A stretch of 64,000 nucleotides of DNA, taken from positions 3,720,001 through 3,784,000 of the forward strand of contig NZ_CP144164.1 in NCBI RefSeq assembly GCF_037478005.1, read 5' to 3'. The notes beneath the pieces were generated by a model that saw nothing but the letters and a program-made list of their open reading frames with translations, was not told where the DNA came from and did not search any database. The translations under genes and the position numbers were made by a program. Source of the DNA: Alteromonas sp. M12. Its GTDB lineage: Bacteria > Pseudomonadota > Gammaproteobacteria > Enterobacterales > Alteromonadaceae. Of the stretch, positions 47,240 through 58,235 are shown in pieces (the first letter of the stretch is position 1; every line of letters starts with the position of its first letter).

Positions 47240-47853
47240 GTGATTACGTAGTTGGATTGACTGGCGGAATTGGCAGTGGCAAAACCGCCGTTTCAGATTT
47301 ATTTGCTGATTTAGGCATCGATGTAATAGACGCTGACGTGTTGGCCCGTCAAGTGGTTGAACTAGGTAGTCCGGCTTTGCATTTGATTGCGCAAAAATTT
47401 GGGAAAGATTCGCTTTTAAGTGACGGAAATCTGAACCGCCAATATATTCGAGAGATAGTATTTTCTGATCCCTTATTGAAAACTTGGTTAGATAACCTAC
47501 TGCATCCATTAATTCGCCAAAATATGCAACGTCAATTAAAACAGGCTAAGTCTCCATATTGTATCCTTGCCGTTCCCTTGTTGATCGAAAATAACATGAT
47601 GGCAATGGTCAATCGGGTTTTGGTGGTCGATGTTAGTGAAGACATTCAGCTGCAACGGGCAGCAAACCGAGACCAACAGTCTCAACAGCAAATTAAAAAC
47701 ATAATGGCTAACCAAGTCTCTCGTAAGGTGCGGTTAAAGCATGCCGACGATGTAATCGATAATAATGGCCCAGTTGATAATTTAACAAACCAAGTAAGCC
47801 AATTGCACAAGCAATATTTATTGCAAGCGAACAATCAACTGGCCTTGATTTAA
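47236..47853 (+). CDS. coaE: Dephospho-CoA kinase
   Basis: Last step of coenzyme A synthesis. 205 residues from ATG 47236, which overlaps the pilD stop by four bases; an upstream TTG at 47218 is unlikely. P-loop GGIGSGKT at 10-17, then DLGIDVIDADVLAR and the LLIENNMMAMVNRVLVVD segment. Confidence 0.97.
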   Translation: MSDYVVGLTGGIGSGKTAVSDLFADLGIDVIDADVLARQVVELGSPALHLIAQKFGKDSLLSDGNLNRQYIREIVFSDPLLKTWLDNLLHPLIRQNMQRQLKQAKSPYCILAVPLLIENNMMAMVNRVLVVDVSEDIQLQRAANRDQQSQQQIKNIMANQVSRKVRLKHADDVIDNNGPVDNLTNQVSQLHKQYLLQANNQLALI

Positions 47854-48138
47854 ACAAATAAAACATTGACGGTACTGTGTATTAAAAACCAAATATTGAC
47901 TCAGACCAATTTTGTTATGTTATTCTTCTAACTGCTGCTTTACCAATTGACCCCCAAATTATCTAATGGCGCTAATGTGACTTGATGGCAACTTTATTAT
48001 CTTGGGGTTGAAATCTGATGCGTTTTGCGGTGTAGTTCCGGTTATAATAATCATTCAATAGCCAGTTCTAACTATTTAATTTACTATTTTTAAGAACATT
48101 AAATCTTCCGTCTGCGTATAATTTCTTTAGGATAATCA

Positions 48139-48891
48139 ATGTCATTAGCTGTTTATGAGTTTCCATTAAACGAAAAAGTCAGGACCTATTTGCGTCTTGA
48201 ACAGTTGTTTATACAACTCAAACAAAGCGCACAAGCCCAAGAAGATTGGCAGTTTATGAGTTTTTTTGAGGCCCTATTCACTTTACTTGATCTTTTAGAA
48301 CGACTGGATATTCGTAGTGACATTCTAAAAGACATCGAAGTTCACGAAAAAAACTTAGTATTTTGGTCGCAACATCCAAAGATTGATTCAGAAGCATTGC
48401 AAGCTGCGTTACAAAAAATACTTCGCCTTCGAGACCAACTCAAACACTCGAAAAAAGTCGGAGCGAGTTTAAAAGAAGACAAATTTTTAAGCTCGATAAG
48501 ACAACGTTTTTCCATTCCAGGTGGTACCTGCAGCTTCGATTTACCCAATTTACACTATTGGATCAAACAACCGTTGGATTTAATTCGTAGCGATATTAAT
48601 AATTGGTTATCGGAATTCGATTTGATCAACGAAGCTATCGATATTACTTTAGCCTTTTTGCGAGAAAGAGGCCGATTTACCGCTATTACCGCAGAAAATG
48701 GTTTTTACCAAGGCATCGCTGATGACAAAAGTGAATTAATACGCATTCAGAGTCTTACCGATGAGGGCTACTACCCAATGTTGAGTGGTAACAAATACCG
48801 CTATGCAATCCGATTTATGTTATTTACAGCCAATGAAAATGGCAGTACTCAAGTCAATGAGTCAGTTCAGTTTAATATTGCCAGTTGTTAG
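48139..48891 (+). CDS. zapD: Cell division protein ZapD
   Basis: FtsZ-bundling protein of the divisome. 250 residues (E. coli ZapD/YacF 247). N-terminal VYEFPLNEKVRTYLRLEQLF is the family signature; the helical N-domain is followed by a beta-rich C-domain including FSIPGGTCSFDLPNLHYW. Preceded by 285 bases with no recognisable gene or site. yacG starts 15 bases after. Confidence 0.96.
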   Translation: MSLAVYEFPLNEKVRTYLRLEQLFIQLKQSAQAQEDWQFMSFFEALFTLLDLLERLDIRSDILKDIEVHEKNLVFWSQHPKIDSEALQAALQKILRLRDQLKHSKKVGASLKEDKFLSSIRQRFSIPGGTCSFDLPNLHYWIKQPLDLIRSDINNWLSEFDLINEAIDITLAFLRERGRFTAITAENGFYQGIADDKSELIRIQSLTDEGYYPMLSGNKYRYAIRFMLFTANENGSTQVNESVQFNIASC

Positions 48892-48906
48892 GAGTTTAAC
48901 GTTACG

Positions 48907-49140
48907 ATGGAAGTATCCTGCCCCACTTGTGCAAAAAAAGTAGAATGGAATGAAAAAAGTCTGTTCCGACCATTTTGTTGTAAGCGCTGCCAACTGATTG
49001 ATTTGGGCGAGTGGTCGAATGAAGAAAAAGTTATTGCGACTGAAAACCCAAATAGTAATGATGCAAATACCTCACTTCCTGATATTGAAGACATAGAGGC
49101 GATGTTGGCTCAGCAGAATCAAGACTTTTTTAAAGAATAG
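48907..49140 (+). CDS. yacG: DNA gyrase inhibitor YacG
   Basis: 77-residue zinc-finger protein that binds GyrB. Four zinc cysteines in [10 protein letters not shown]...[14 protein letters not shown]; the C-terminal tail is acidic. Its 3' end overlaps the convergent recJ by 11 bases. Confidence 0.94.
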   Translation: MEVSCPTCAKKVEWNEKSLFRPFCCKRCQLIDLGEWSNEEKVIATENPNSNDANTSLPDIEDIEAMLAQQNQDFFKE

Positions 49141-50857
49141 GCTCTAATGCTTCTACCATCAGTTGCAAACTAACTCGTCCTCTAAACTCATTGATATCCA
49201 ACTTGTAAGCAATGTGAATTTGCTTGCAACTAGGGTTGGGCCAAAGCTGCGGATCAATATTAAACGCAATTGCATCCACTAATACGCCCGATTCTGCCTT
49301 CAACATTAGTTTGAGGTGTTTACCGCCCAATAACTTTTGATCTACTGGCGTAAAAATGCCATCAAAAATAGGCTCAGGAAAGCCCTGCCCCCATGGACCT
49401 GAATCTTTAAGTTGTTGCGCAAATTCAAGTGAGAATTCTTGATGAGAGAGCTCACCATCACTTAATATCTGCCCACTTAAATCACGATCTTTTAAAAGTT
49501 CGTGGCTAACTTGCTCAAAAATACGCTTAAATGCAGCAAACTTGTCAGCATGAATGGTTAAGCCTGCGGCCATAGCATGACCACCAAATTTGACTATCAC
49601 ATCGGGATAGCGACTGTTGATCTCTTCTAATAAATCGCGAATATGCAGACCAGCGATTGATCTTGCTGACCCTTTGAGAGTGTGATCGTCTTGATGGGCG
49701 AAGGCGATAGTTGGACGATTGTATTTTTCTTTGATTTTACCTGCAACAATACCAATAACCCCCTGATGGAAGTCAGCTTGATAAACAATAATCCCATTTT
49801 TAGTTTGATCGCCATCAATCGCTAACGTTTCTAAACTGGCTAACGCTTGGTCTTGCATGGACTGCTGAATTTCTCTGCGCTCTCGATTTAATGAGTCGAG
49901 CTCCACGGCCATTTGACGGGCTTTGCTATGGTCTGCAGCTAACAGACATTCTATTCCCAAAGACATATCATCTAGCCTACCCGCCGCATTGAGTCGTGGA
50001 CCGAGTACAAATCCCAAATCACTGGACACCATTCTTTCGGGACTTTTACCAGCAACTTCCACTAAAGCTTTGATACCGGGTCGACATTTACCACTACGAA
50101 TTCGTTGCAGTCCTTGATAAACCAACACACGATTATTACTGTCTAACGGCACCACATCAGCAACTGTTCCCAAAGCGACAATATCTAAAAACTCAGCTAG
50201 ATTGGGTTCCGGAATGGCTTTTTTGTCAAACCACTGGGTTTGTTTAAGGTGATTTCTCAGGGCTAACATCAAATAAAATGCCACCCCTACTCCCGCCAAG
50301 TTTTTCGATAAAAACTCACAACCAGGTTGATTAGGATTCACGATCGCGTCAGCTTGAGGTAAACGGTCTGCAGCTAAATGGTGGTCGGTGACCAGCACTT
50401 TTATCCCCAGTTCTTTGGCCTTATCTACACCATCAAAACAGGCTATGCCATTATCGACAGTGATAATCAGTTGCGCACCTTGTTGATGAGCCACTTGTAC
50501 TATTTCTGGACTTAGACCGTAACCAAAATCAAATCGATTAGGTACTAGGTAAGAATGTCCACTGGCACCCATTTTAGCCAAGCACAACATTGTCAACGCG
50601 GTACTGGTGGCTCCATCGGCATCGAAATCTCCAACGATGATAATTTTTAACTGTTTTTCAAGCGCTTCACTCAGCACCTGAACCGCAGCATCCATTCCTG
50701 AAAGGTGTTGATAATGTAATAACGCTTTAGCACGTTTATCTAACTGACTCGCATCTTCTATTCCGCGACTAGCAAAAATTTGTCGAATAATAGGCTGGGA
50801 AATATGTGATAAGTGGGAGTCAGATACGGTTTCGCGACGGACAATTTTGGCAGACAT
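49130..50857 (-). CDS. recJ: Single-strand DNA 5'-3' exonuclease RecJ
   Basis: 575 residues (E. coli 577). DHH-family motifs: [13 protein letters not shown] (D77, D79, D81), ITVDNG, and VLVTDHH (158-160), followed by the DHHA1 domain with [11 protein letters not shown]. Acts in RecFOR repair and mismatch repair. Follows dsbC by 87 bases in the xerD-dsbC-recJ order. Intact although its neighbours upstream carry frameshifts. Confidence 0.97.
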   Translation of the reverse strand: MSAKIVRRETVSDSHLSHISQPIIRQIFASRGIEDASQLDKRAKALLHYQHLSGMDAAVQVLSEALEKQLKIIIVGDFDADGATSTALTMLCLAKMGASGHSYLVPNRFDFGYGLSPEIVQVAHQQGAQLIITVDNGIACFDGVDKAKELGIKVLVTDHHLAADRLPQADAIVNPNQPGCEFLSKNLAGVGVAFYLMLALRNHLKQTQWFDKKAIPEPNLAEFLDIVALGTVADVVPLDSNNRVLVYQGLQRIRSGKCRPGIKALVEVAGKSPERMVSSDLGFVLGPRLNAAGRLDDMSLGIECLLAADHSKARQMAVELDSLNRERREIQQSMQDQALASLETLAIDGDQTKNGIIVYQADFHQGVIGIVAGKIKEKYNRPTIAFAHQDDHTLKGSARSIAGLHIRDLLEEINSRYPDVIVKFGGHAMAAGLTIHADKFAAFKRIFEQVSHELLKDRDLSGQILSDGELSHQEFSLEFAQQLKDSGPWGQGFPEPIFDGIFTPVDQKLLGGKHLKLMLKAESGVLVDAIAFNIDPQLWPNPSCKQIHIAYKLDINEFRGRVSLQLMVEALEPIL

Positions 50858-50944
50858 ATGATATCGTTTTTTGAGGTGAGCAGAGTGACACTGGAAAATA
50901 AAAGGCTCAAAACAGTTTATGTTTCGAGCCCAAATTTCTTCAAC

Positions 50945-51777
50945 TTATATTTGCGATAATTTCTCTAGTAACGCATCTGCAGGCATGTAGCCACCAACCA
51001 ATGAACCATCGGGTAAGATGATATTTGGGGTACCATTGACGCCGATACGAGTTCCAAATGCATATTCATCAGCAACTTTGTTACTACAAGTGCTGCCATC
51101 AACATCAGCCCCTGTTTTTGCCGCGGTTAGTGCACCTTGTTTATCATCAGCACACCATACTGCAACCATATCGTAATAAGTTTGGGTATTAAGACCACCT
51201 CGAGGAAATGCTAAATAACGAACGGTAATCCCTTTGTCATTGTAATCGTCAATTTCACGATGCAGTTTACGGCAATAACCGCAAGTAATATCAGTGAAGA
51301 CGTTAATCACATACTTTTCATCTTTTGCCTTGAATTCAATGACGTCTTCATCAGAAAAATCAGAAATACCTTCTATACGCAATTCAGCTAATTTTACATC
51401 AGTTTCGTTACGCATTCCGGCATCGACATTGAAAATTCGACCACTTACTAGGTATTTACCGTTTTCACTGGCATAAAATAGACCTTGATTGGTCGACACC
51501 TGAGCTAAGTTAGGCACTGGCGAATCACCAATAGCCAACACTTTAAGGCCCAAAACACTTTCTAATTTCTGTTTAGTCTTGGCGTAGTCTGGACTACCCA
51601 CATCTGCTTTTAGTTTTGACCCTACTTTGGGAGTAGTGTCAGCCTGATCTTTGACCATCACTTTTGCAGTATCAAGTTAGCAGAAGCGCTTTCTTTGTCT
51701 GTCATCATTGCATAAGCTGATACGGCAGCAACACACAAGGTCACCAAAATTACGGGTGGTTTTATCCAATTTTTCAT
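50945..51777 (-). pseudogene. dsbC: Disulfide isomerase DsbC, apparent one-base frameshift
   Basis: Periplasmic thiol-disulfide isomerase. The mature part is readable from 51661 down to 50945 with the redox motif CGYC and the C-terminal thioredoxin fold (NGTPNIILPDG). That frame lacks a signal peptide. A separate frame from ATG 51777, with a strong AGGAAGG ribosome site, encodes MKNWIKPPVILVTLCVAAV and SAYA then 16 more residues, and stops at TGA 51658-51660. Adding one A to the CAAAAG run at 51661-51666 joins the two into one preprotein. So either a one-base deletion, a read error or (less likely) ribosomal frameshifting. The protein without the leader would stay in the cytosol and be useless. 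Confidence 0.8.
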
Positions 51778-52002
51778 TTACCTTCCTATTAATTAACAAT
51801 TATTAACGGTGTTACTAATTGTTAGACCTGCGAAATGAGTAATAAATTGCATCTAATCAGTTAATTTTACCTTTCAATATTGTTCGTTAGTTTATAACGA
51901 ATGCGCCGCCAATCCAATCAAACCTAAACTTACATAGGCATATATTTTCAGGTTTTCTAATAAAATCATGTTTCTGGAAAGCAAACATTACAGATTAACT
52001 AA

Positions 52003-52907
52003 TTAGCCTCTAGGATGGTGCTCTTCCACCAGCATTTGCAATCTTTGTGTGGCCACATGTGTATAGATTTGGGTTGTCGATAAATCGCTGTGACCTAACA
52101 GCATTTGCACTACTCGTAAGTCAGCCCCATGATTGAGCAAGTGGGTAGCAAACGCATGGCGTAACGTATGCGGAACAAATGGGTTTGAATACCAGCAACA
52201 AGGGCATAGTGTTTTATCCTGTGCCAAAAAGTTTGCCTTGTCATCATCACACCACGGTTACTTGGGAAGACAATATCCGATTCGGTTTTTAACAAGTTTC
52301 CACGCGCTAATTTTATAAATCTCAATAACCATTCAATAGCTTCTTCGCCAAGGGGCACTAATCGTTCTTTATTACCTTTACCAGTGACTCTTATTACCCC
52401 TTGTTGCAACCCCATTTGTTCCATTCGCAATGATACTAATTCGGATACACGCAGACCTGTGGCATACAAAACCTCCAACATGGCCTTATCTCTAAACTCA
52501 ATTGGATTATCTATATTGGGCGCATTGAGTAAATCATCTACCTGCTCTTCACTCAGGGTTTTAGGCAGTGATTGCGGTAACTTAGGATTGCGCATTTGTG
52601 CAATAGGGTCATCGTCTCGTAACTTCGATTGCAACAGGTAAATATTGAACATCCGCAAACTACTTAGAAAACGCGCGATACTGCGCTCAGACATGCCTAA
52701 ATCGTATTGGTGGGCTAAGTATTGGTCTAAATCAGATTTGCTAAAGTGGCTAAGTTCAAAGTCAGCTAAGTGTTTTTCAGCAAAAATAACGAACTTCAAT
52801 AAGTCGGAACGATAGGCATTTAAGGTATGCTCACTGAGCCCTTTTTCTATCCAAATAGAATCAATAAAGGTCTCGACTAATGCTAAATGATCATCTTGTA
52901 CTGCCAA
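52003..52907 (-). pseudogene. xerD: Tyrosine recombinase XerD, apparent one-base frameshift
   Basis: Chromosome dimer resolution recombinase acting at dif with XerC. The frame from TTG 52907 (AAGGAG site 7 bases before) gives the SAM-like N-domain and catalytic ATGLRVSEL arginine and GKGNKERLVPLG lysine. After ALVAGIQ the reading continues one frame over: [20 protein letters not shown] with the HxLR motif, then [15 protein letters not shown] with the histidine and nucleophile tyrosine, to the stop at 52003. One extra A in the CAAACC run near 52181-52187 restores a protein of about 301 residues. xerD is normally kept, so error is a serious option. Confidence 0.85.
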
Positions 52908-52929
52908 TTTACTGCTCCTTAAGCATCAT

Positions 52930-55618
52930 TTAACGCAAATTCTTCAGCATCAATTTAGCTTCTTTTGAGCCTTGTTCTACCGCTTTTTTGAGCCATATTT
53001 TGGCCTTTTTAGGATCAGATTTAGTCCCAAGACCTTGTATATAAGCTTTGGCAGTTGCCACCATCCCTTCTACCGATCCCCATTTAGCACTTTGTTCATA
53101 ATAAACCGTGGACAAAACGAGATCTTTTTTAAGACCTTTTTCGGTCTCATGCAATTGCGCTAATCCGAAAGCGCATCGGGATTTTGCATCGCATAGGCAA
53201 TAATGTAATAGGATTCTGATTTTTGTGGATCTGCAGCAACCACCTCGCCACTGGCGTATATATAACCGAGTTCAACAAGGGCATTCTGATTATTTTTTGC
53301 AGCGCTTTGTTCAAATAATTTTAGGCCTTTATCAATATTTTGTTCACGGCCTTCGCCATAAAAATAACAATATCCAACATCATACAAAACATGCTCAACA
53401 CCAAACTCAACGGCTTTTTCATAATAATCACAGGCTTGTTTGTAATCGGACTCCCCTAACTCCCCAAAATAGTAAATATCCGCTAAGTTCTCCGCGGCAT
53501 AACCATTTCGTTGACTGACGGACTTTTGATACCACTCGACGGCGGCCTTAAGGTCTTTCTCTACACCATTTCCGTATCGCAACGACGTGGCGTAATTGTT
53601 CTGTCCGGTAGAATTGCCTCCGTTGGCTGAAAATTGGTAAAAACTCGCCGCTTTTTCATAATCCACCGCCACACTTTCGCCATGCTCATACATATAACCT
53701 AAATTCGCAGCGGCTCGAAAACTTCCGTGATTGACAGCTTGTACATAATACTCAATCGATTGAGATATGCTTTTTTCAACAAGCTCACCTTCACGATAAA
53801 TAATACCCAATTCAAACATCGCGTCTTTGTCACCTAAACTCGCCGCTTGTTTAAAGCGATTAATTCCTTGCGCTATATCCTGGTAATGATCAATCTCAAT
53901 AAATGCCAAACCATAGGCACAACTGGCCACTTCGTTAGCATTACTTTCAGGATCATCAATGACTTGCTTATAAAATTGGGTAGCTAAATCATAATTGCGG
54001 ATTTCCACCTCATCGGCATACAGATCACCTAAGCGGCAACCGGCCAAGTGAAACCCCGCGTCCATCGATTTTTGAAAGTATTCAATTGCTTGTGACAAGT
54101 CTCTGCTAACCCCTCGTGCAAAGCGATATGCAAGAGCCACATTATAGAGTGCGTTGGGATCACCTTGGTCTGCTGCTTGTTGATACCAATAAAAAGCTTT
54201 ATCTCGATCTTTAGCCAAACCAAAGTGAGAAAACGTATATAAAATCCCATAATCTAATTGTGCACTGGCATAACCTTGCTCGGCCAGTTGCGCGATAATG
54301 GCTAATCCAGCGTCGCTATCTTGCTGATTATTCCAACCACCTTTCAATAAAATATGTGCATAATCTAATTTTGCTCGAGGATATCTTTCACCTAAACGCT
54401 GAAGCAAATACGTTAGCTTTTGATTAACTAATGGGGTTATCAAACCAAAGGTGGTGTTATAACGATTGATAGCATTTCGCCAATAGCTAAAATACTCATC
54501 ATTCAAATTATCTAATAATAAATCGAATAATGGACCGTTATTAGGTTGATTTAAAAAGCCGTCTAACCAAGCATTAGTTGCCTCTTGGGCCCCTAAATTT
54601 TTGACATTATATCGATATAGCTGTGCCGCTTCGCTCACCTCAAAAGGGTCTTGGGTTGACAACATATACTGTCAAAGACCGCGCTAGCATCAACAAATCC
54701 ATTTTCAGAATAGGTGAGTAAGTCATCAATTCTAAATTCGAGTTCATCGGTGTTTTGGGTATGTAAGTAAGCGTAAGCTAACGCAACAGAGGCTACCGCG
54801 CCTAGATTGTCGGAACTTTCCAATGACTGAATAACCAACTCTGGGTGATCATTTCTAAGCCAATTGCCAAATTGCCAAAGAAAAGCCGCTACGCTTCCAG
54901 TCTGAAAACGGCTTTCCATTTGAATTTTAGCGAGCTGTTTGCTTTTTCCATTTTGCGGGATCAGAAGATTACGTTGGCGCGCGAAAAACTCAGTATTTTC
55001 TACGTAGTACACTGAGTATTTAGAATTTAGCGTATCCATTGTATGTACTTTGTATACGACTTGATTCGCTAGACGAACCATTTCCATATCGAATACGCTG
55101 ATACCAACCCAATTAAAAATAATTTGAGCTTCGTAAAGGTCCCTAATTTTAATTGCTTGTAGTGGCGTTTCGCCGTTTCCGGATTGCAGTAAAAGACCTG
55201 AAATGAGGTCGATTTTGTGTTTAATTTGCTGGCTTTTCTCGTCATTTGAAGCCATATCTGCACAATGAAGCGCAACCCGATAAGCCATTAAACTGGTATT
55301 ATTTAACGCCAAAGTATCGTCGATGATTTGCTGATGTGCTTGACTGCAAAAATCGGCTTCAGGCCAAGAATTCAAGCTCTCTAACAGGGTTGTGTAGGGT
55401 GTGACAACCGAATCAACATCAGCGATGAAAAACTGGTTTATTTGCTGCAACCAATATTTTGTATCCGCATCCATATTAGAAGTATCAAAATCCAAAACAA
55501 TGGGCGGTTGAATATCTTGAGACTGTTCCTTTGTCGTAGTTGCACATCCTGTCAACCCTCCACCAATTAACAAGATGGAAGATAAAATACTCAACAAATA
55601 TACCCTATTTTGTTTCAT
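52930..55618 (-). pseudogene. Sel1-repeat lipoprotein, broken by two apparent frameshifts
   Basis: Three adjacent frames read as one long protein of about 895 residues. Part 1 (start ATG 55618, AAAGGG site) has a lipoprotein signal with GGLTGC (C25) and helical repeats. Its frame breaks near 54660-54668, where FVDASAVFDS continues one frame over as MLSTQDPFEVSEAAQLY. Part 2 (to 53160) has many Sel1 repeats (ALYNVALAYRFARGVSRDL, AAANLGYMYEHGESVAVDY). Its frame breaks at TCGGATTAG (53160-53168); one more G gives ALSGLAQLHETEKGLKKD and joins part 3 (to 52930). The downstream parts lack ribosome sites. One base after djlA. Function unknown; Sel1 proteins often mediate protein contacts in the envelope. 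Confidence 0.75.
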
Positions 55619-55619
55619 A

Positions 55620-56474
55620 TCATTTGAACCCTTTGACTTGTTTAACCAAATCATATGCTGATTGAATATCTTGGGCCTTATTTTTTGCGATCTCAATAGC
55701 TTGTTTCGGTAAACCTTTGGAAACTAATTTATCCGGATGGTATTCGGTCATAAGTTTACGATAAGCCTTTTTGATAGTCTTGCCATCATCACTTTCTTTC
55801 ACCCCTAAAATCTTATACGCATCTTGAAGCGATTGCTGTTGTGAATAGTGAGGTTGTTGCGAGTGTGAGCGCCCGCGGTTGCCGTTGCCGCGTCCTTGAC
55901 CGCTACGAAAGCGAATTTCCGCTTCGTACATGGAAAGTAAATACAGAAATTCATGCTCTTTGAATCCCAAATGACGAGCGGCCTTTTCCAACAAATGCTG
56001 CTCTTTTTTATCTAATTTTCCATCAACAAAAGCGGCTTGGATAAGAATTTCTAAAAACACCTGCAATACATCGCGTCTGCCATGGCAAGAAGCTTTAAAT
56101 TCGCGCAACACTTCATCCACAGGGAAATCATTTGCTTTACCTTCACGAAAAGCTTGCTGCGCTTCTTTACGAGTATCGCCCTGCAGATTCATTTGGTCCA
56201 TCAAAGCGGTTGCCATGCGTATTTCCGAATCAGTTACCTGACCGTCTGCTTTGGCTATGTGTCCCATCAGGGAAAACAAAGCATGAAAAAATATGGCTTG
56301 GGACTTCAGCTCATCTTGACTGGTAAAAAAGCGGCTGAACCCTCCCATTTGATTAAAATCGCGACTGTACCCCTTATCAAAAAAGTGACCTATTATAAAT
56401 CCAATCACAGCTCCAATTGGGCCACGGAACATAAACCCAAACACAGTTCCTAATACTTTTCCCCAAATCGGCAT
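55620..56474 (-). CDS. djlA: Co-chaperone DjlA
   Basis: Membrane-anchored J-domain co-chaperone of DnaK. 284 residues: N-terminal glycine-rich membrane segment (VLGTVFGFMFRGPIGAVIGF), a TerB-like helical domain (about 55-180, SLMGHIAKADGQVTDSEI) and a C-terminal J domain with HPD (TEYHPDKLV). The Q/H/G-rich linker near 195-215 is typical. It lies 2 bases after murU; the lipoprotein gene starts 1 base after its stop. Confidence 0.95.
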   Translation of the reverse strand: MPIWGKVLGTVFGFMFRGPIGAVIGFIIGHFFDKGYSRDFNQMGGFSRFFTSQDELKSQAIFFHALFSLMGHIAKADGQVTDSEIRMATALMDQMNLQGDTRKEAQQAFREGKANDFPVDEVLREFKASCHGRRDVLQVFLEILIQAAFVDGKLDKKEQHLLEKAARHLGFKEHEFLYLLSMYEAEIRFRSGQGRGNGNRGRSHSQQPHYSQQQSLQDAYKILGVKESDDGKTIKKAYRKLMTEYHPDKLVSKGLPKQAIEIAKNKAQDIQSAYDLVKQVKGFK

Positions 56475-56476
56475 TG

Positions 56477-57154
56477 TTAACCTTCCATCTTATTAATTTG
56501 TTCTAAACGTTGCGGAGTACCTATATCAAACCAAATGCCTGTATGGTGCTGACCAGTAAGTTGACCTTTTTCTGCTAAATCAAAAAGTAGTGGTGCCAAT
56601 GGTGATTTTCGCCCATCAAGATTAGCGAACAAACCGACATCATAAACAGCTATTCCACTGAAGGTGAATTGATTTTGTGGCTGACGCACGACTTTGTGGT
56701 CAATTAAATTAAAGTCGCCCTTTAGATTATGTGGGGGGTTATTAACTAAAACCAAATGCCCTTTGCTGCCATCTAACTCATTAGGTAGGCAACTAAACTC
56801 AAAATCTGAATAAATATCAGCATTTATAACGGTAAAGTAACGTTGCTGTTGTAAGCACGACTTCAGCAGTGGCAAGGCATTGATAATTCCACCAGCGGTT
56901 TCTAGTGCGCTGGTTTCTGCTGAATAATGAATCTGCAGGTTGTAACGCTCACCATTCCCCAAAAATGCGACTATTTGCTCTCCAAGCCAAGCATGATTTA
57001 TCACCACATGTTGAAAACCAGCTAAGGCCAACTTTTCCAAATGCAATTCAATTAATGCTTTACCTTTTACAGTTAACAGTGGTTTAGGTGTGGTATCCGT
57101 GAGGGGGCGCATTCGCTCTCCCCGCCCGGCAGCCAAAATCATTGCTACTTTCAC
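56477..57154 (-). CDS. murU: N-acetylmuramate-1-phosphate uridylyltransferase MurU
   Basis: 225-residue nucleotidyltransferase. Signature LAAGRGERMRPLTDTTPKPL at the N-terminus, then HVVINHAWLGEQI and a DxD-like VINADIYSDF metal site. With AmgK it makes UDP-MurNAc directly from recycled MurNAc, a pathway known from Pseudomonas that bypasses early peptidoglycan synthesis. The start overlaps amgK by 4 bases, which supports joint function. Confidence 0.9.
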   Translation of the reverse strand: MKVAMILAAGRGERMRPLTDTTPKPLLTVKGKALIELHLEKLALAGFQHVVINHAWLGEQIVAFLGNGERYNLQIHYSAETSALETAGGIINALPLLKSCLQQQRYFTVINADIYSDFEFSCLPNELDGSKGHLVLVNNPPHNLKGDFNLIDHKVVRQPQNQFTFSGIAVYDVGLFANLDGRKSPLAPLLFDLAEKGQLTGQHHTGIWFDIGTPQRLEQINKMEG

Positions 57155-58152
57155 TTAGTCAACTCCAATAATTTGGGTTTAATGGTGTTTTCTATTAATC
57201 CAACCAAGTCTGCTAATGCTGGATAATTTGCCCCCACTTCAAGAATATAATCTAAGGTTCGTGGAATGTGTGACAGATAGCCATCTTTGCCATCACGATG
57301 AAAAAGCCGACAGAATATCCCGCTAGCCTTGAGGTGTCGCTGAATTCCAGTGAGATCAAACCAATAGGTAAAATCTTGCCATTGATATTGAGAATAAAAT
57401 TGTTGGTGAAAGTGGCGCAGTAACAATTCAACCTGATCTGGTGGCCATTTTTGATAACAATCTCTCAATAACGAAACTGCATCATAAGTAATTGGGCCGA
57501 TTACCGCATCTTGAAAATCAATGACACCAATATCGCCGTTGGCTAATAACATCAAGTTTCTACTATGAAAATCTCTGTGTACGCCTGCTTGTGGTTGAGA
57601 TTTGAATGCTTGATGCAAAAATTCATAGGATTTATCGACGCTATCCATTTGGCTTTTTGTTAGCTTGATGTTTAAATGCACCTCAATTAGCCAATGGGTA
57701 AAGATGTATTTTTCTTTCCGCAACAATTCGTCGTCATAAAATGGTAAAGATTGTCCATTTGCAACGACACAAGACTGAATTGCAGGAATTTGATTAAGGG
57801 CATTGGTGTATAACACCTGCATGGTATCCGGATTTAATGCTTGACTGAATTGCTTATCACCAAAATCTTGTAAGCAATAAAAACCAAGTTCAGGATTATG
57901 CGCTAACACTTTTGGTACTATGACATGATGTTGAAAATAGGCATTGGCAAGATTAACAAATTTTGAACTGTCTTCGTATTCTGGCGGTGCATCTACGGCA
58001 ATGATTGAGGTATGACTCAATTCATCCCAAAAGCGAAAATAGCGACGAAAACTTGCATCGCCAAAAATCATTTCTATTTTCTGACATCTAAACTCTGTGG
58101 AAGAATTTATCCATTGTAACAATGCCTTCTTGGTTTGCACTATTTGTGTCAC
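57151..58152 (-). CDS. amgK: N-acetylmuramate/N-acetylglucosamine kinase AmgK
   Basis: 333-residue aminoglycoside-phosphotransferase-like sugar kinase. The catalytic loop GVHRDFHSRNLMLL and the metal aspartate in GVIDFQDAVIGP are clear. Phosphorylates MurNAc at C1 for MurU. Divergent from lptD with 177 bases between, the neighbourhood usual in pseudomonads and relatives. Confidence 0.93.
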   Translation of the reverse strand: MTQIVQTKKALLQWINSSTEFRCQKIEMIFGDASFRRYFRFWDELSHTSIIAVDAPPEYEDSSKFVNLANAYFQHHVIVPKVLAHNPELGFYCLQDFGDKQFSQALNPDTMQVLYTNALNQIPAIQSCVVANGQSLPFYDDELLRKEKYIFTHWLIEVHLNIKLTKSQMDSVDKSYEFLHQAFKSQPQAGVHRDFHSRNLMLLANGDIGVIDFQDAVIGPITYDAVSLLRDCYQKWPPDQVELLLRHFHQQFYSQYQWQDFTYWFDLTGIQRHLKASGIFCRLFHRDGKDGYLSHIPRTLDYILEVGANYPALADLVGLIENTIKPKLLELTK

Positions 58153-58235
58153 GTTTTACCTCATATTTGTGGTATAAATATAGCCAATGCGAAAGCATAA
58201 TAGATCAAAGGAAATCCATTGTGGTGTATTTTTTG

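Noticed and set aside
47854..48138. Possible small gene or RNA in the 285 bases before zapD
   Set aside because: No frame with a ribosome site and no convincing hairpin with a U-run was seen.
51778..52002. Possible gene between xerD and dsbC
   Set aside because: Only short frames; the space holds the dsbC ribosome site and otherwise nothing I can name.
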